64,000 bases of DNA from MTP4 sp052056915 (GTDB lineage: Archaea > Halobacteriota > Methanosarcinia > Methanosarcinales > Methanosarcinaceae), in NCBI RefSeq assembly GCF_052056915.1, contig NZ_CP195119.1, forward strand, positions 3,162,001 through 3,226,000, read 5' to 3'. Under the pieces are notes generated by a model, which did not search any database, was not told where the DNA came from, and saw only the letters and a list, made by a program, of their open reading frames with translations. A program made the translations under genes and the position numbers. This document shows, in pieces, positions 53,038 through 62,391 of the stretch (position 1 is its first letter; each line of letters begins with the position of its first letter).

Positions 53038-55545
53038 ATGCCAAACTTCAAAAAATGTATTTTTGTTGAAGATTTGCTTGCAGTTACTATTTTTTCATGC
53101 CTTGGGGTCCTTTTCGTACTTATCCCTCCATTCAATGAAACTTTTCTCAGGATCCCGATAGCTTTATCTCTCTTTTTTTTCATTCCAGGTTACGCATTTA
53201 TAGCCGCACTTTTTCCCGGAAATGAAGAAATCAGCGGAATTGAACGCTTTACATTAAGTGTCGGCTTCAGTCTTGTACTCACGGTTTTTGATGGTTTTTT
53301 TATAAGTTTGCTGCCCTGGGGTTATCGTCCTGCTCCAATCGTCATATCCATCCTGGGCATGACGGTCTTTTTCAGCATAATTGCAATTTTTACAAGGAAA
53401 CTCCGGGATGAAGAAGAGCAGTTTTCCTTTTCGATAAAAGAATTCATAGAACAGATCCGCTCTGAAGAAATTAATGAGAATGATGGGGCTAATGAAAATG
53501 ATGGGTCTCTGGAAGAAACATCTGTTCCTGCAGAAAGCAGGCGTTTTCACAGGTCAAAAAGTAAAGTCAAAGCAAAAGGTCTGAAAGCCCAATCTACCGG
53601 TACTAAGTCTAATTCCAATTCTAAATCCAATTCTAATTCCAATTCTAAATCTAATTCCAATCTTAAAGCTAATGCTAAAACCAGAGAAATGCCTCTTCCC
53701 CCTGAAATTGAAAAAGCTCTGGTAATCGCCCTTATCGGCTCAATAATAATCGCAAGCGGAATGCTTGTATATGCCAAGATGACCCGTGAAAAGGAAACGT
53801 TTACGGCACTGTATCTCCTGGGGCCGGAAGGGAAAGCCGAAGGGTATCCTTCTGAGAGTTTTATCGATATCCCTCTCACAGTTACGGTTGGAATAGACAA
53901 CCATGAACTTCAGGAAGTCAATTATATTCTTCAGATGAAAGTGGACGGGCAGCTTATTGAAGAATTAAATGTTCCCGTAGTAGACGGGGGCACCTGGCAG
54001 GAAAACCTGACCTATACCCGTCAAAAATTGAAAAATGACAGGTCCAAACTTGAGTTTGCACTTTTTAAAGAAGAAGTTGGATACTTCCCTTACAGGTCTG
54101 TTCATCTCTACCTGCAGAACAATAACTCCCTCACTCACCTCGGGGATAAGTACGGGGACGTTGCCCGGCTTCCGGTAATTGTAAACGGTGAGATGGAATC
54201 TTTTGCAGGCTGGGATTTTGTTTCAAGTACGGAATTCATTAACGGTTCGTATGTAAATGGTTCGGGTGTGGATTCTTCCTTCGCATACCGGATAGTTAAT
54301 TCATACAGCGGGAATTTTTCCGAATTTACGCAGCATTCCGGATCACTCTCTCAAATTATAGGCTGTCAGGAAAGCACCATGGCAGTGGTTTCGGTCTTCG
54401 TGAAAGACAACTTCAGTTCAGGGTCCACTGGTGTGGGGAATACCCAGTTCAAGCAGATCGTTCTGGACAATCAAGTCCTCTGGGAAGCCGGGATCTCCGG
54501 GGATGAAGGCTGGCAGCACATTGAGGTCCCGGTTTCCTTAAAAGAAGGCACAAATAATCTGACTCTCCGTTTAATGCAAATAGGAAACTCCGAACTTGTG
54601 CCCGTAGAGGTGCTCTGGGACAGTGTTTCTCTCAAGTCCGTTGAGGAACTTTCTCCCTACACGGAAGGGGAGTATCTTGTCGAAAGCATCCCTCCGGTTT
54701 CAAAGGTCCTGGACCTTCAGCCTTATACGAACAATGAGACCTTTAAGGTTGAGTGGAACGGAACTGATGAAGGTTCGGGAATTGCCGGGTATAACATTTC
54801 CTATAGTGCTGATGGGACCAGCTGGGAGTCCTGGATTTCGAAAACAACTGCAAATTCTGCAATATTTACTGGAAAACCCGGCAAAACGTATTACTTCCGT
54901 TCTAAAGCGGTTGACAGGGCCGGGAACTGGGAACCGGGGCATACTGAACCGGACACAAAGACCGCAGTTTACAGTGGGCTTCCGGAAATTACGCTTGATA
55001 TTACTCCAAACCCGTGCAAGGAAGGCGCATGGTTCACGGTAACCTCTTCAGCGCCTCTTAAGGAGCAGTTCTGTCTTGTCACTACAGAACAAAGTTTGTA
55101 TTCCAAAAATGTAGAGATGACTTCTTCAGATGGTTTAGTCTGGAATGGTATATATGTAGTCGGGCCTGGCAACAAATATTATGTGGAAGCAGTATGCATC
55201 GATACTTTTGGTAATACTATGTCAACTTTTGATGAATTGTTTGTTGACAATTCCCTTTCTGACTTTGAGATCGAAATTACCCCCAGGAATATTGACAAAG
55301 GGGAAATTGAAATTAGAGTCACGCCCTCAACAGCTTTAAAAAGAAAGCCTCGCGTTTCCATCTCGGCAAACGAGGATATCGATGTAGTTTACCTTACTTA
55401 TTCCGAAGACGGGGAATATATATATACGGCAAAAATCAGAAGCGATATAAATGAAGGGACTCACAAAGTCTCCGTAACCGGATATACGCTGGATTCTGAA
55501 AAAATGGAAGGTTCAGACTCATTTACAGTCGAACACTTGGACTAA
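53038..55545 (+). CDS. DUF1616 membrane protein with large extracellular Ig-like part
   Basis: An 835-residue protein. The N-terminal DUF1616 domain has several membrane helices (LLAVTIFSCLGVLFVLIPPF, then LFFFIPGYAFIAALFPG). An acidic linker leads to a basic and serine/asparagine-rich stretch made of SNSNSK-type repeats (about 185-215). A second membrane anchor (VIALIGSIIIASGMLVYAK, near 230) follows. The rest is a long exported region with a sugar-binding-like fold and an Ig-like/FN3 segment (GSGIAGYNISYSADGTSW). DUF1616 proteins are common near archaeosortase genes, which fits the neighbour here. Its precise role is unknown. Confidence 0.82.
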   Translation: MPNFKKCIFVEDLLAVTIFSCLGVLFVLIPPFNETFLRIPIALSLFFFIPGYAFIAALFPGNEEISGIERFTLSVGFSLVLTVFDGFFISLLPWGYRPAPIVISILGMTVFFSIIAIFTRKLRDEEEQFSFSIKEFIEQIRSEEINENDGANENDGSLEETSVPAESRRFHRSKSKVKAKGLKAQSTGTKSNSNSKSNSNSNSKSNSNLKANAKTREMPLPPEIEKALVIALIGSIIIASGMLVYAKMTREKETFTALYLLGPEGKAEGYPSESFIDIPLTVTVGIDNHELQEVNYILQMKVDGQLIEELNVPVVDGGTWQENLTYTRQKLKNDRSKLEFALFKEEVGYFPYRSVHLYLQNNNSLTHLGDKYGDVARLPVIVNGEMESFAGWDFVSSTEFINGSYVNGSGVDSSFAYRIVNSYSGNFSEFTQHSGSLSQIIGCQESTMAVVSVFVKDNFSSGSTGVGNTQFKQIVLDNQVLWEAGISGDEGWQHIEVPVSLKEGTNNLTLRLMQIGNSELVPVEVLWDSVSLKSVEELSPYTEGEYLVESIPPVSKVLDLQPYTNNETFKVEWNGTDEGSGIAGYNISYSADGTSWESWISKTTANSAIFTGKPGKTYYFRSKAVDRAGNWEPGHTEPDTKTAVYSGLPEITLDITPNPCKEGAWFTVTSSAPLKEQFCLVTTEQSLYSKNVEMTSSDGLVWNGIYVVGPGNKYYVEAVCIDTFGNTMSTFDELFVDNSLSDFEIEITPRNIDKGEIEIRVTPSTALKRKPRVSISANEDIDVVYLTYSEDGEYIYTAKIRSDINEGTHKVSVTGYTLDSEKMEGSDSFTVEHLD

Positions 55546-56242
55546 ATTTTGTATTAAAATAGTTTTTTATTTATCCGGAGGTTCTGGAGATATGCGCCAG
55601 AAGCAAGTTAAGACAAAATAGAAATTAACAGGAATCTTTGTGGACAGGACTAAATTTTATCTTTAGTTTTCTCCTGTATAATCCTTACTCCTGCATATTT
55701 TAATTCCAGCTTTTAATTATCTTCCCCACGTCGTAAATATATTTATCAAAAATTGGCTTTACTTCATTATAATAATCTTTTTGTCATTTTGTTTTTAATC
55801 AAGCAATTATCTGGAATCTTAACTATTTTTTCATGTTGAAGTTAAATGACCCATATATAAATGGGTGCACATCATCGATTTCAATACACATTTAATTTTT
55901 TGTTTTATTCGCCCATTACATTGTCCATACTCTTCGACTATAAAATCTTAATTTATATATTTTTTTTGAACATCCTTTTATACTTTTGAATATATAACAT
56001 TCCGAAATGATGAAAAACGGTTTTATTTCGGGGAATTAAATAAAAATATTCGAATGCATCTTTACAGATCAAAATCTACAATATTTTATTTTCCCCGGTG
56101 ACTAAAAAACAACTGGATTAATTTAATTTCATTAAAATTTCCCGTCAAATGTCCCTCAATTTGTCCCATAAACGACTGTCTAAATGAAATTATATTTAAT
56201 TAAACTCAAATGGAGTAATAAAAGAGCTACTTAGTTGAAAAC
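55546..56242. other. Long AT-rich gap before the PEF-CTERM gene
   Basis: About 700 bases without an open frame of interest. AT-rich throughout, with several TATA-like segments. Confidence 0.4.
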
Positions 56243-56270
56243 ATACCGGAGGGGTTCCTCCGTGTGGTAT
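56243..56270 (+). promoter_or_regulatory. Leader hairpin of the PEF-CTERM gene
   Basis: CGGAGG (56247-56252) pairs with CCTCCG (56257-56262) around a GGTT loop; ATAC (56243-56246) can add to the stem with GTAT (56267-56270) across a TGTG bulge. The structure ends one base before the ribosome site AGGGG (56271-56275) of the gene at 56285. Confidence 0.65.
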
Positions 56271-56284
56271 AGGGGTTGTTACAA

Positions 56285-56803
56285 ATGAAGAAAATATTAT
56301 TATTATTGGTAAGTGGATTGCTTGTACTTTCTCTTGCCGGACCAGCAATGGCTATAGGAATAGATTTCCCTCCAAGCAGCTATGTAAACGGTGTGCCTAA
56401 TGTTTATATCACTCCAGATGGCATTACTGTTACTAAACTATCTACGGTGGTTACTACTAGCGTCGCGGGTGATTACGCCTTCTTGATCGAAACAGACACA
56501 GATTCGCTAGAAGCAAGTATTGAGAATCTAAATGGAGGTTCTATCTCGTGGGGTAGTTATACCAGTTCTTCCACCTCGACTATCAATCTAGGGGTAGCTA
56601 ATTATGATTGCGATTTATATGTGAGAGGGTCCACTGATGGACTTATAACAATATATGCTACAGGTCCTGACGGTGCTGAGCCTCCTCAGGAAGTTGAGGT
56701 ATTTGTCAAGTCAAATATCCCAGAATTCCCGACCGTCGCTCTGCCGGTGGCAGCCATCCTCGGCCTTGTCTTCATATTCGGGCGCAGGAAAGAGGGATTA
56801 TAA
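56285..56803 (+). CDS. PEF-CTERM sorting-signal protein
   Basis: A 172-residue secreted protein. It has a signal peptide (MKKILLLLVSGLLVLSLA, cleaved near AMA), a beta-rich middle with many Ser and Thr, and a C-terminal tripartite signal: PEF (in NIPEFPTVALPV), a hydrophobic helix, and a basic cluster GRRKEG. This is the PEF-CTERM domain processed by archaeosortase C, whose likely gene is at 50404. The middle does not match a domain I know. It is best seen as a small S-layer-associated or surface protein that is heavily modified after sorting. Confidence 0.88.
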   Translation: MKKILLLLVSGLLVLSLAGPAMAIGIDFPPSSYVNGVPNVYITPDGITVTKLSTVVTTSVAGDYAFLIETDTDSLEASIENLNGGSISWGSYTSSSTSTINLGVANYDCDLYVRGSTDGLITIYATGPDGAEPPQEVEVFVKSNIPEFPTVALPVAAILGLVFIFGRRKEGL

Positions 56804-56964
56804 GTTCTTCCATGAATCCTTCTTTTTTCAAATTTTTCTTTTTTCGTGATTGATGTTTTTTTATTCATCAACGTGGGGTTAGTGTGTGCTCAAAAATACA
56901 AAAAGTGCCATTGGTACCTGATAAAAACTCATCTACATACTGAAAAATAGAAGGTGGTATCTGA

Positions 56965-57120
56965 ATGGAATATATAAGGAAGATTTGCCCTGTTTGTGGG
57001 AATGAATTTGTTGTCCTGAAAAGTGCGGAAGAAAAGGCGGTTTACTGTACCCTCGAATGCCTTTCGAAAGCTCAGGGACGTATAAAAAACGGTGGGATTC
57101 TCTCTCCACTGGCAGTATGA
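56965..57120 (+). CDS. Small zinc-ribbon protein
   Basis: A 51-residue open frame with two knuckles: CPVC (residues 8-11, in KICPVCGNEF) and a second pair CTLEC (28-32), so it should bind one zinc. GGTGG lies seven bases ahead of the ATG (56953-56957). Too short to be caught by ordinary gene length limits, yet with a good ribosome site and cysteine pattern. Function unknown; such small zinc proteins often bind nucleic acid or a protein partner. Confidence 0.75.
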   Translation: MEYIRKICPVCGNEFVVLKSAEEKAVYCTLECLSKAQGRIKNGGILSPLAV

Positions 57121-57368
57121 TCTTTACGCAGTTAGTGCAGCGGGCGTTTCCGTATGTTGTAGAGTCGTCAGGTCTAATTTTTCTGGGACAACTCTAGTAA
57201 CTTTTTTCAACAAAATTCCCTCATTTTTTATTTTAAATGCTAAATTTTTGAACAAAGTTTATTTAAATGATGAAGTTCTATCCTTCATTGTCATTTGAAA
57301 TTTAATTATAATGGGAATAGGCTGTACTGACGCACCTCTCGCAATAAACGTTCTGGGGTGCTGTTAGT
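57121..57368 (+). promoter_or_regulatory. Cassette copy 1 leader with promoter-like block
   Basis: TTTTTGAACAAAGTTT (57245-57260) and the following block to GGGAATAG (57313-57320) match 62312-62388 in cassette copy 2. After GGGAATAG the sequence jumps to a match with 63102 onward, upstream of gene B. Gene A and its flanks are missing. Confidence 0.75.
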
Positions 57369-57776
57369 GTGGCTAATATGGGGGGAATTGAGGAAGTGAT
57401 AGTCACTCCTCTCTCAAGGCTTCTGGGGGGAAGCCGGGTTCTCTATATCTCAGGATTCTGCAGTTTTCTTTGCAGGACTCTATCGGCTCCATCTCTAAAT
57501 GGACTCGTGTGAGGAAATGGTGGGGTATGGTATCCGGGTATTTCGGTATCCTGATATCATATCCCGGAAACCGGTCCTGGCTTATGATGTCGTTTTCAAT
57601 GAAGCTCGGGGAAGAGCGTGGCCCTGAAGGGGGTCTCGTGTTTGGAGCTTTTCATTTATGCGGCGCCTCTCAATGCTTCTTCATAGTTCCCTGTACAGCT
57701 GCGGTGTTTGCGGTTTGAGTTACATTAAGGCCGGAAAATCCATCCTTATTTCGTCTAAAAAGGCCCGGGAGGATTA
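57369..57776 (+). pseudogene. Pseudogene of cassette gene B
   Basis: Homologous along its length to the intact gene at 63151-63555. It opens GTG with VANMGGIEEVIVTPLSRLLGG, matching MAKNGEEIEEVLITPLSKLLG, but runs into an in-frame stop (TGA, 57510) after 47 codons, with frame disruptions after that. The 3' part (atgcggcgcctctcaatgct, at about 57659-57678, and the end cgggaggattaa) still aligns with the intact gene. It lies directly before the PASTA-repeat gene. Confidence 0.85.
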
Positions 57777-57798
57777 ACGGTCTATCAGGAGGAATGAA

Positions 57799-60700
57799 AT
57801 GGAGGAGATTGTTGAACTCAAGAATAACCTGGAAAATTTCAATAGAATAGGAGCAATTGACAGTGGCAGTTATGCTATTATCATGAATAACCTGGAAGGG
57901 CTGGAGACTAAGCTTGGATCGGAGGGGGATTCATCTCCCAATAATCAAGACAGTTTCGAGGAGTTACTTGATGAAAAACTTCTCATGGAACAGGAAAATG
58001 AAGCTCTCACTAGCCAGGTTGAAAAGCTTTCCAGAGACCTGAGAAGAGTGGAATATGAACTCGAATCCATGGAAAAGGTAGTTCTGGAACATAAAGATAG
58101 TTCCGGGAGGCTGCTTAAAGATAAACTTCTTCTGGAGCAGGAAAAAGAGGCTCTTGCATCCCAGGTTTCAAATCTTTCCAAAAACCTGAAAACGCTGGAA
58201 AATGAGCTCGAATCCATGAGAAAGGTAACTTCGGAGCATAAAGAACGTTTCGAGGGATTGCTTGCCGATAAACTTCTTTTGAATCAGGACAAAGGATTTC
58301 TTGAGTCCCGGGTTTCAAACCTTTCGAAAGACCTGAAGAGGCTGGAGATCGAGTTTGAATCCATGGAAAAGGTGGCTCTGGGCCATAAGGAAAGTTCTTT
58401 GAACTTGCTTAAGGAAAAGCTCCTTCTGGAGCAGGAAAAACTTCTTCTGGAGCAGGAAAATGTTTCCCTTATAGCCCAGGCAGCAAAACTTACACAGGAA
58501 AATTCTGAATTCCGGTCCCGGCTTTTAGTGCTCCAGAGAGCCAGGCCTGCCTTAACACCTGTAAACCTTGTAAGCACTTTCAGGACTTCGCTTGAAGAAA
58601 TTAACCGGGAACTTAAGAAGACGCCCTCCGGGACAGGGTATAGCGTCGGCAACATGAACGTGAGCCTGAAGACCAATCTTGCCTTCGAAGGTAAAGAGTT
58701 GAGGTTCCAGATGCCAAAGGCCGATGACATCATACCTCCGGAAAACCTCAGCACTATCGAGTTCTCCCTCGGAACGGTTCCTGAAAAACCGGCTTCTTCT
58801 TCTTCTTCTTCTTCTTCTTCTTCTTCTTCTTCTTCTTCTTCTTCCTCTCCCTCTTCCTCTTACAGGGAAGTCCCGGACCTTGTCGGGCTCTCAAAGAAGG
58901 AAGCCGAAAGTATAATGCTGAAAGCAGGTTTCAAGCCAGGGGAAATTCTGGAAAAGAACAGCAGCATTCCTCAGGATATGGTCATTTCCCAGCTTCCGGC
59001 AAGCGGGGGACTGGCAGAACGGGGTTCGGCAGTTGATCTTATCATTGCCAAATTCCTTCCATCGAAGGTCCCGGACCTGTTGGGGCTTGAGCTTGATATC
59101 GCAAAAACGGTCATAGAACTGTGCGGGCTTAAACTCGGCGGGGTCAGGGAAAAGCTCTCTGAAGGCAAACCCGGGCTTATCTTTGCCCAGAGCCTCATAC
59201 CCGGTTCCGAAGTAGAATTGAATTCTAAAATCATCCTGGTGGTTTCGGTTTCCCCGGAAAAAGGTGCATCTGAGACTGTTCTTTCCGAGGGATTGGAAGC
59301 TGATGCCGCAGATGCCGCAACCAGGGTTCTCATCGAGACTCCCTCCAAGGTTTCCAATGTTCCGGCTAAAGTTTCAACTGAAACTCCGGTTGCGCCCTCA
59401 AAAGATGCCGTAACTAAAGATTTCATCGAGACTCCCTCCGAGGTTTCCAATGTTCCGGCTAAAGTTTCAACTGAAACTCAGGTTGCGTCCTCTCCCTCTA
59501 AACCTGTGGCCAAAATGAAACCTCCCATCATCCAGCGTCCCGGATTTTTTAAATCCTCTAAAGCGGATGCCAAAAATGTTCCTCTCATTCTCGGGTTAAC
59601 TTTTGAAAATGCTTCTGAAACCTTGAATGCGGAAGGCATAAAGGTCGGGAATATTTCCAGGCTTGTCTCCCGGATTTCTCCCGGTACGGTGCTCCACCAG
59701 AGCCCTAAAGCAGGCTGCATTGCCAACCCGTTGATTCCGGTTGATCTGGTTGTCTCCAGGGAAAGGCCCCGGTTGAAACCCCCTATTATCCAGCGTCCCG
59801 GAGCTCTAAAGCCCCCACAAAAAGCTGTCCGGAAAGTTCCCCGGGTTATCGGAGTTTCTTTTGAAGAGGCAGTTGGGATTCTGAATGAGGAAGGCAGTAG
59901 AGTAGGGAAAATTTCCGAGATTTTCTCCCGGATTTCTGCCGGTACGGTACTCCATCAGGGACCAAAAGCAGGTTGTATTGCTAATTCCCTGGTTCCTGTT
60001 GATCTCGTGGTTTCCAGAGAACGGCCCAAGTTGAAACCTCCTATAATCCAGCGCCCCGGATTTCTTAAATCCCGTAAAAAGGATTCCATAACCGTTCCTC
60101 CGGTTCTCGGGCTTCCTTCTGAAGAGGCCGTTGAGGTCCTGAAACAGGAAGGCATAAAGGTCGGAAACATTTCCACGATTATCTCCCGGGCTTCCCCGGG
60201 CAGGGTGCTTCACCAGAGCCTTAAGGCAGGTTGCATTGCTAATCCTCTGATCCCTGTTGACCTTGTGGTCTCCGGAGAGCGGCCCAAGTTGAAACCTCCT
60301 ATTATCCAGCGTCCCGGAGCCCTGAATTGTCCAAAAACCGATGTTATGAAAATTCCCCCGGTTATCGGTGTTTCTTTTGAAAAGGCAGTTGGGATTCTGA
60401 ATGAGGAAGGCATTAGAGTGGGGAATATTTCCGAGATTTTCTCCGGGATTACTCCCGGTACGGTGCTCCACCAGGGCCCAAAGGCAGGTTGTATTGCCAA
60501 CTCTCTGATTCCCGTTGATCTTGTGGTTTCAAAAGCTGTGGTTTTTGAGCTTAAAACTGTGCCTCGAGTAACCGGACTTTCGTTTGAAGAAGCGGTTGCT
60601 ATTTTGGAACGCGAGGGGGTAAACATCGGCAAGGTTTCCAGGATTGCTTCGAGGGCTTCCCCTGGTATGGTTCTTTTCCAGGGGCCTAAATCCGGTACCA

Positions 60701-61887
60701 TTGCAAACCCTATCATCCCGGTTGACCTTGTTGTCTCCAGAGAGGTAATTCCGGAGGTCAAAAGGGTTCCTCGTGTCATCGATATGCCTTTTGCAAAGGC
60801 TATTGAGACACTGAAGATGGAAGGGGTAAATGTTGGCAGGATTTCTGAAATTGCTTCGAGGGTATCTCCGGGCATAGTCCTTGTCCAGGGTCCAGGAGCC
60901 GGCTGTATCGCTAATCCTATTATCCCGGTTGACCTTGTTGTTTCCAAAGCTCCAATAATTGAAGTTAAAAAAGTTCCCCGGGTTCTCGGGCTTCCGTTTA
61001 AAGAGGCAGTTGATGTTCTGGACCGCGAAGGAGTAAATGTCGGCAGGGTTTCTGAAATTGCTTCGAGGGTATCTCCGGGCATAGTCCTTGTCCAGGGTCC
61101 AGGGGCCGGCTGTATCGCTAATCCTGTTATCCCGGTTGACCTTGTTGTTTCCAAAGAGGTCGTTCCGGAGGTCAAAAAGGTTCCTCGTGTCGTCGGTATG
61201 CCTTTTGAAGAGGCGGTCGCTACTCTGGGATCCGGGGGTGTAAATGTCGGCAAGGTTTCCCGTATTTCTTCGAGAGTTTCTCCCGGTATGGTTCTTTTCC
61301 AGAGCCCTAAATCCGGCTGCATTGCCAACCCTGTGATTCCTGTTGACCTTGTTGTTTCTAAAGCTCCAAAAATTGAGGTCAAAAAGGTCCCGCGAGTCAT
61401 CGGGCTTCCGTTTGAAAGGGCAGTTGAGAATCTAACCGGGAAAGGTATAAAAGTTGGGAGTATTTCTGAGATTTCTTCCAGGGCTTCTCCCGGTACGGTG
61501 CTCCACCAGGGCCCCAGAGCAGGCTGCATTGCCAACCCGGTAATTCCCGTTGACCTTGTTGTTTCCAAACAGCCTCCTGTGCCGGAACCTTCTCCGGTCC
61601 AGAAACCGGAAGTTTCACCGGAAGTCTCCGGATCTTCGAAGGCAGAAGTCAAAGAGATTCCCCTGGTGGTCAACATGCACCTTGACGAGGCGTTAGAGGT
61701 CCTGGAACAGGAAGGGTTAAAAGTAGGAAATATTCTGGAAACTGCTTCCCGGTTTTCTCCGGGCACGGTGCTCAGCCAGAACCCTAAAAACGGATGTTTC
61801 GCTGGCCCGGAGCTTCCCGTTGATCTGGTGGTTTCTAAAAAGAGGTCGAGACTGACTCTGCGTCGGCTTGCCAGGTTGAGGCGCTGA
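57799..61887 (+). CDS. Coiled-coil protein with 12 PASTA-like repeats (cassette gene C, copy 1)
   Basis: A 1362-residue protein without signal peptide or membrane helix. Residues 1-45 are a short helical head; about 51-250 are a coiled coil of three to four 47-residue repeats (LLKDKLLLEQEKEAL type). Residues 255-330 are a conserved block (LVSTFRTSLEEIN, then PPENLSTIEFSL) shared with the copy at 63577. A polyserine run follows (about 333-354). From 357 to about 1345 come 12 PASTA-like repeats of 60-70 residues, each with VPxVxGxxxxEA and a near-invariant GCIAN-xx-PVDLVVS end. Four carry KPPIIQRPG linkers. The tail is basic. GGAGG precedes the ATG. Confidence 0.88.
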   Translation: MEEIVELKNNLENFNRIGAIDSGSYAIIMNNLEGLETKLGSEGDSSPNNQDSFEELLDEKLLMEQENEALTSQVEKLSRDLRRVEYELESMEKVVLEHKDSSGRLLKDKLLLEQEKEALASQVSNLSKNLKTLENELESMRKVTSEHKERFEGLLADKLLLNQDKGFLESRVSNLSKDLKRLEIEFESMEKVALGHKESSLNLLKEKLLLEQEKLLLEQENVSLIAQAAKLTQENSEFRSRLLVLQRARPALTPVNLVSTFRTSLEEINRELKKTPSGTGYSVGNMNVSLKTNLAFEGKELRFQMPKADDIIPPENLSTIEFSLGTVPEKPASSSSSSSSSSSSSSSSSSPSSSYREVPDLVGLSKKEAESIMLKAGFKPGEILEKNSSIPQDMVISQLPASGGLAERGSAVDLIIAKFLPSKVPDLLGLELDIAKTVIELCGLKLGGVREKLSEGKPGLIFAQSLIPGSEVELNSKIILVVSVSPEKGASETVLSEGLEADAADAATRVLIETPSKVSNVPAKVSTETPVAPSKDAVTKDFIETPSEVSNVPAKVSTETQVASSPSKPVAKMKPPIIQRPGFFKSSKADAKNVPLILGLTFENASETLNAEGIKVGNISRLVSRISPGTVLHQSPKAGCIANPLIPVDLVVSRERPRLKPPIIQRPGALKPPQKAVRKVPRVIGVSFEEAVGILNEEGSRVGKISEIFSRISAGTVLHQGPKAGCIANSLVPVDLVVSRERPKLKPPIIQRPGFLKSRKKDSITVPPVLGLPSEEAVEVLKQEGIKVGNISTIISRASPGRVLHQSLKAGCIANPLIPVDLVVSGERPKLKPPIIQRPGALNCPKTDVMKIPPVIGVSFEKAVGILNEEGIRVGNISEIFSGITPGTVLHQGPKAGCIANSLIPVDLVVSKAVVFELKTVPRVTGLSFEEAVAILEREGVNIGKVSRIASRASPGMVLFQGPKSGTIANPIIPVDLVVSREVIPEVKRVPRVIDMPFAKAIETLKMEGVNVGRISEIASRVSPGIVLVQGPGAGCIANPIIPVDLVVSKAPIIEVKKVPRVLGLPFKEAVDVLDREGVNVGRVSEIASRVSPGIVLVQGPGAGCIANPVIPVDLVVSKEVVPEVKKVPRVVGMPFEEAVATLGSGGVNVGKVSRISSRVSPGMVLFQSPKSGCIANPVIPVDLVVSKAPKIEVKKVPRVIGLPFERAVENLTGKGIKVGSISEISSRASPGTVLHQGPRAGCIANPVIPVDLVVSKQPPVPEPSPVQKPEVSPEVSGSSKAEVKEIPLVVNMHLDEALEVLEQEGLKVGNILETASRFSPGTVLSQNPKNGCFAGPELPVDLVVSKKRSRLTLRRLARLRR
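58792..58854. repeat. Trinucleotide (TTC)n tract encoding polyserine
   Basis: A run of about 18 TTC/TCT codons in frame within the PASTA-repeat gene. It can lengthen or shorten by slippage without frameshift. Confidence 0.9.
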
Positions 61888-62311
61888 AAGGTTTTTGTCT
61901 CCGGTTTAATCGTTTTTTCCGGATTATCCTTTTCCCGGGGGTTTTCCCGGATTATCCTTTTCCCGGGTTTTTTTGCCCTGACTCTGGAACCTGATCCAGT
62001 CGGGTTCCTGCCTTTTCTTTTTTTAGGAATTTTCCGGTTTCAACTCATTTTCCGCTTTCATATTTCAATTTCTGTTATTTTATATTTTAAATCTTTTTCA
62101 TTTTCATATTTCAATTTCTGTTATTTTATTTTTTAAATATGATTTGTTTTCATCTCTCAATTTATCATGTCTTTTTCCGTAATGTCTCCCGGATAAGTTG
62201 GGATGTGTGTAGTAAAATCGCATTTGAATGCAGGCCCACTCAATTTTCTTCTGAGTCCACTTCTCCAAAAGCATTTATCATACATTATCATTTTTTATTT
62301 TTATAACTCAT
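61888..62311. other. Gap between the two cassette copies
   Basis: No gene. Two short direct repeats are visible: attatccttttcccggg with flanks (61922-61968, two copies) and catatttcaatttctgttat (62059-62078 and 62105-62124). Confidence 0.55.
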
Positions 62312-62391
62312 TTTTTGAACAAAGTTTTTATAAGCAATAAAGTGCTATTTATTACCATCCTTTAAATTTTAATTATGAAGGGGAATAGAAA
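62312..62391 (+). promoter_or_regulatory. Leader of cassette copy 2
   Basis: TTTTTGAACAAAGTTT and the following 60 bases recur upstream of copy 1 (57245-57320). GGGG before the ATG at 62392 is the likely ribosome site. Confidence 0.7.

Noticed and set aside
57470..57718. 82-codon forward open frame
   Set aside because: It lies inside the decayed copy of gene B in another frame; the homology to gene B explains the sequence better.
60210..61766. 518-codon reverse open frame
   Set aside because: Mirror of the repetitive PASTA array; repeats of the real gene make the antisense frame long and repetitive too.
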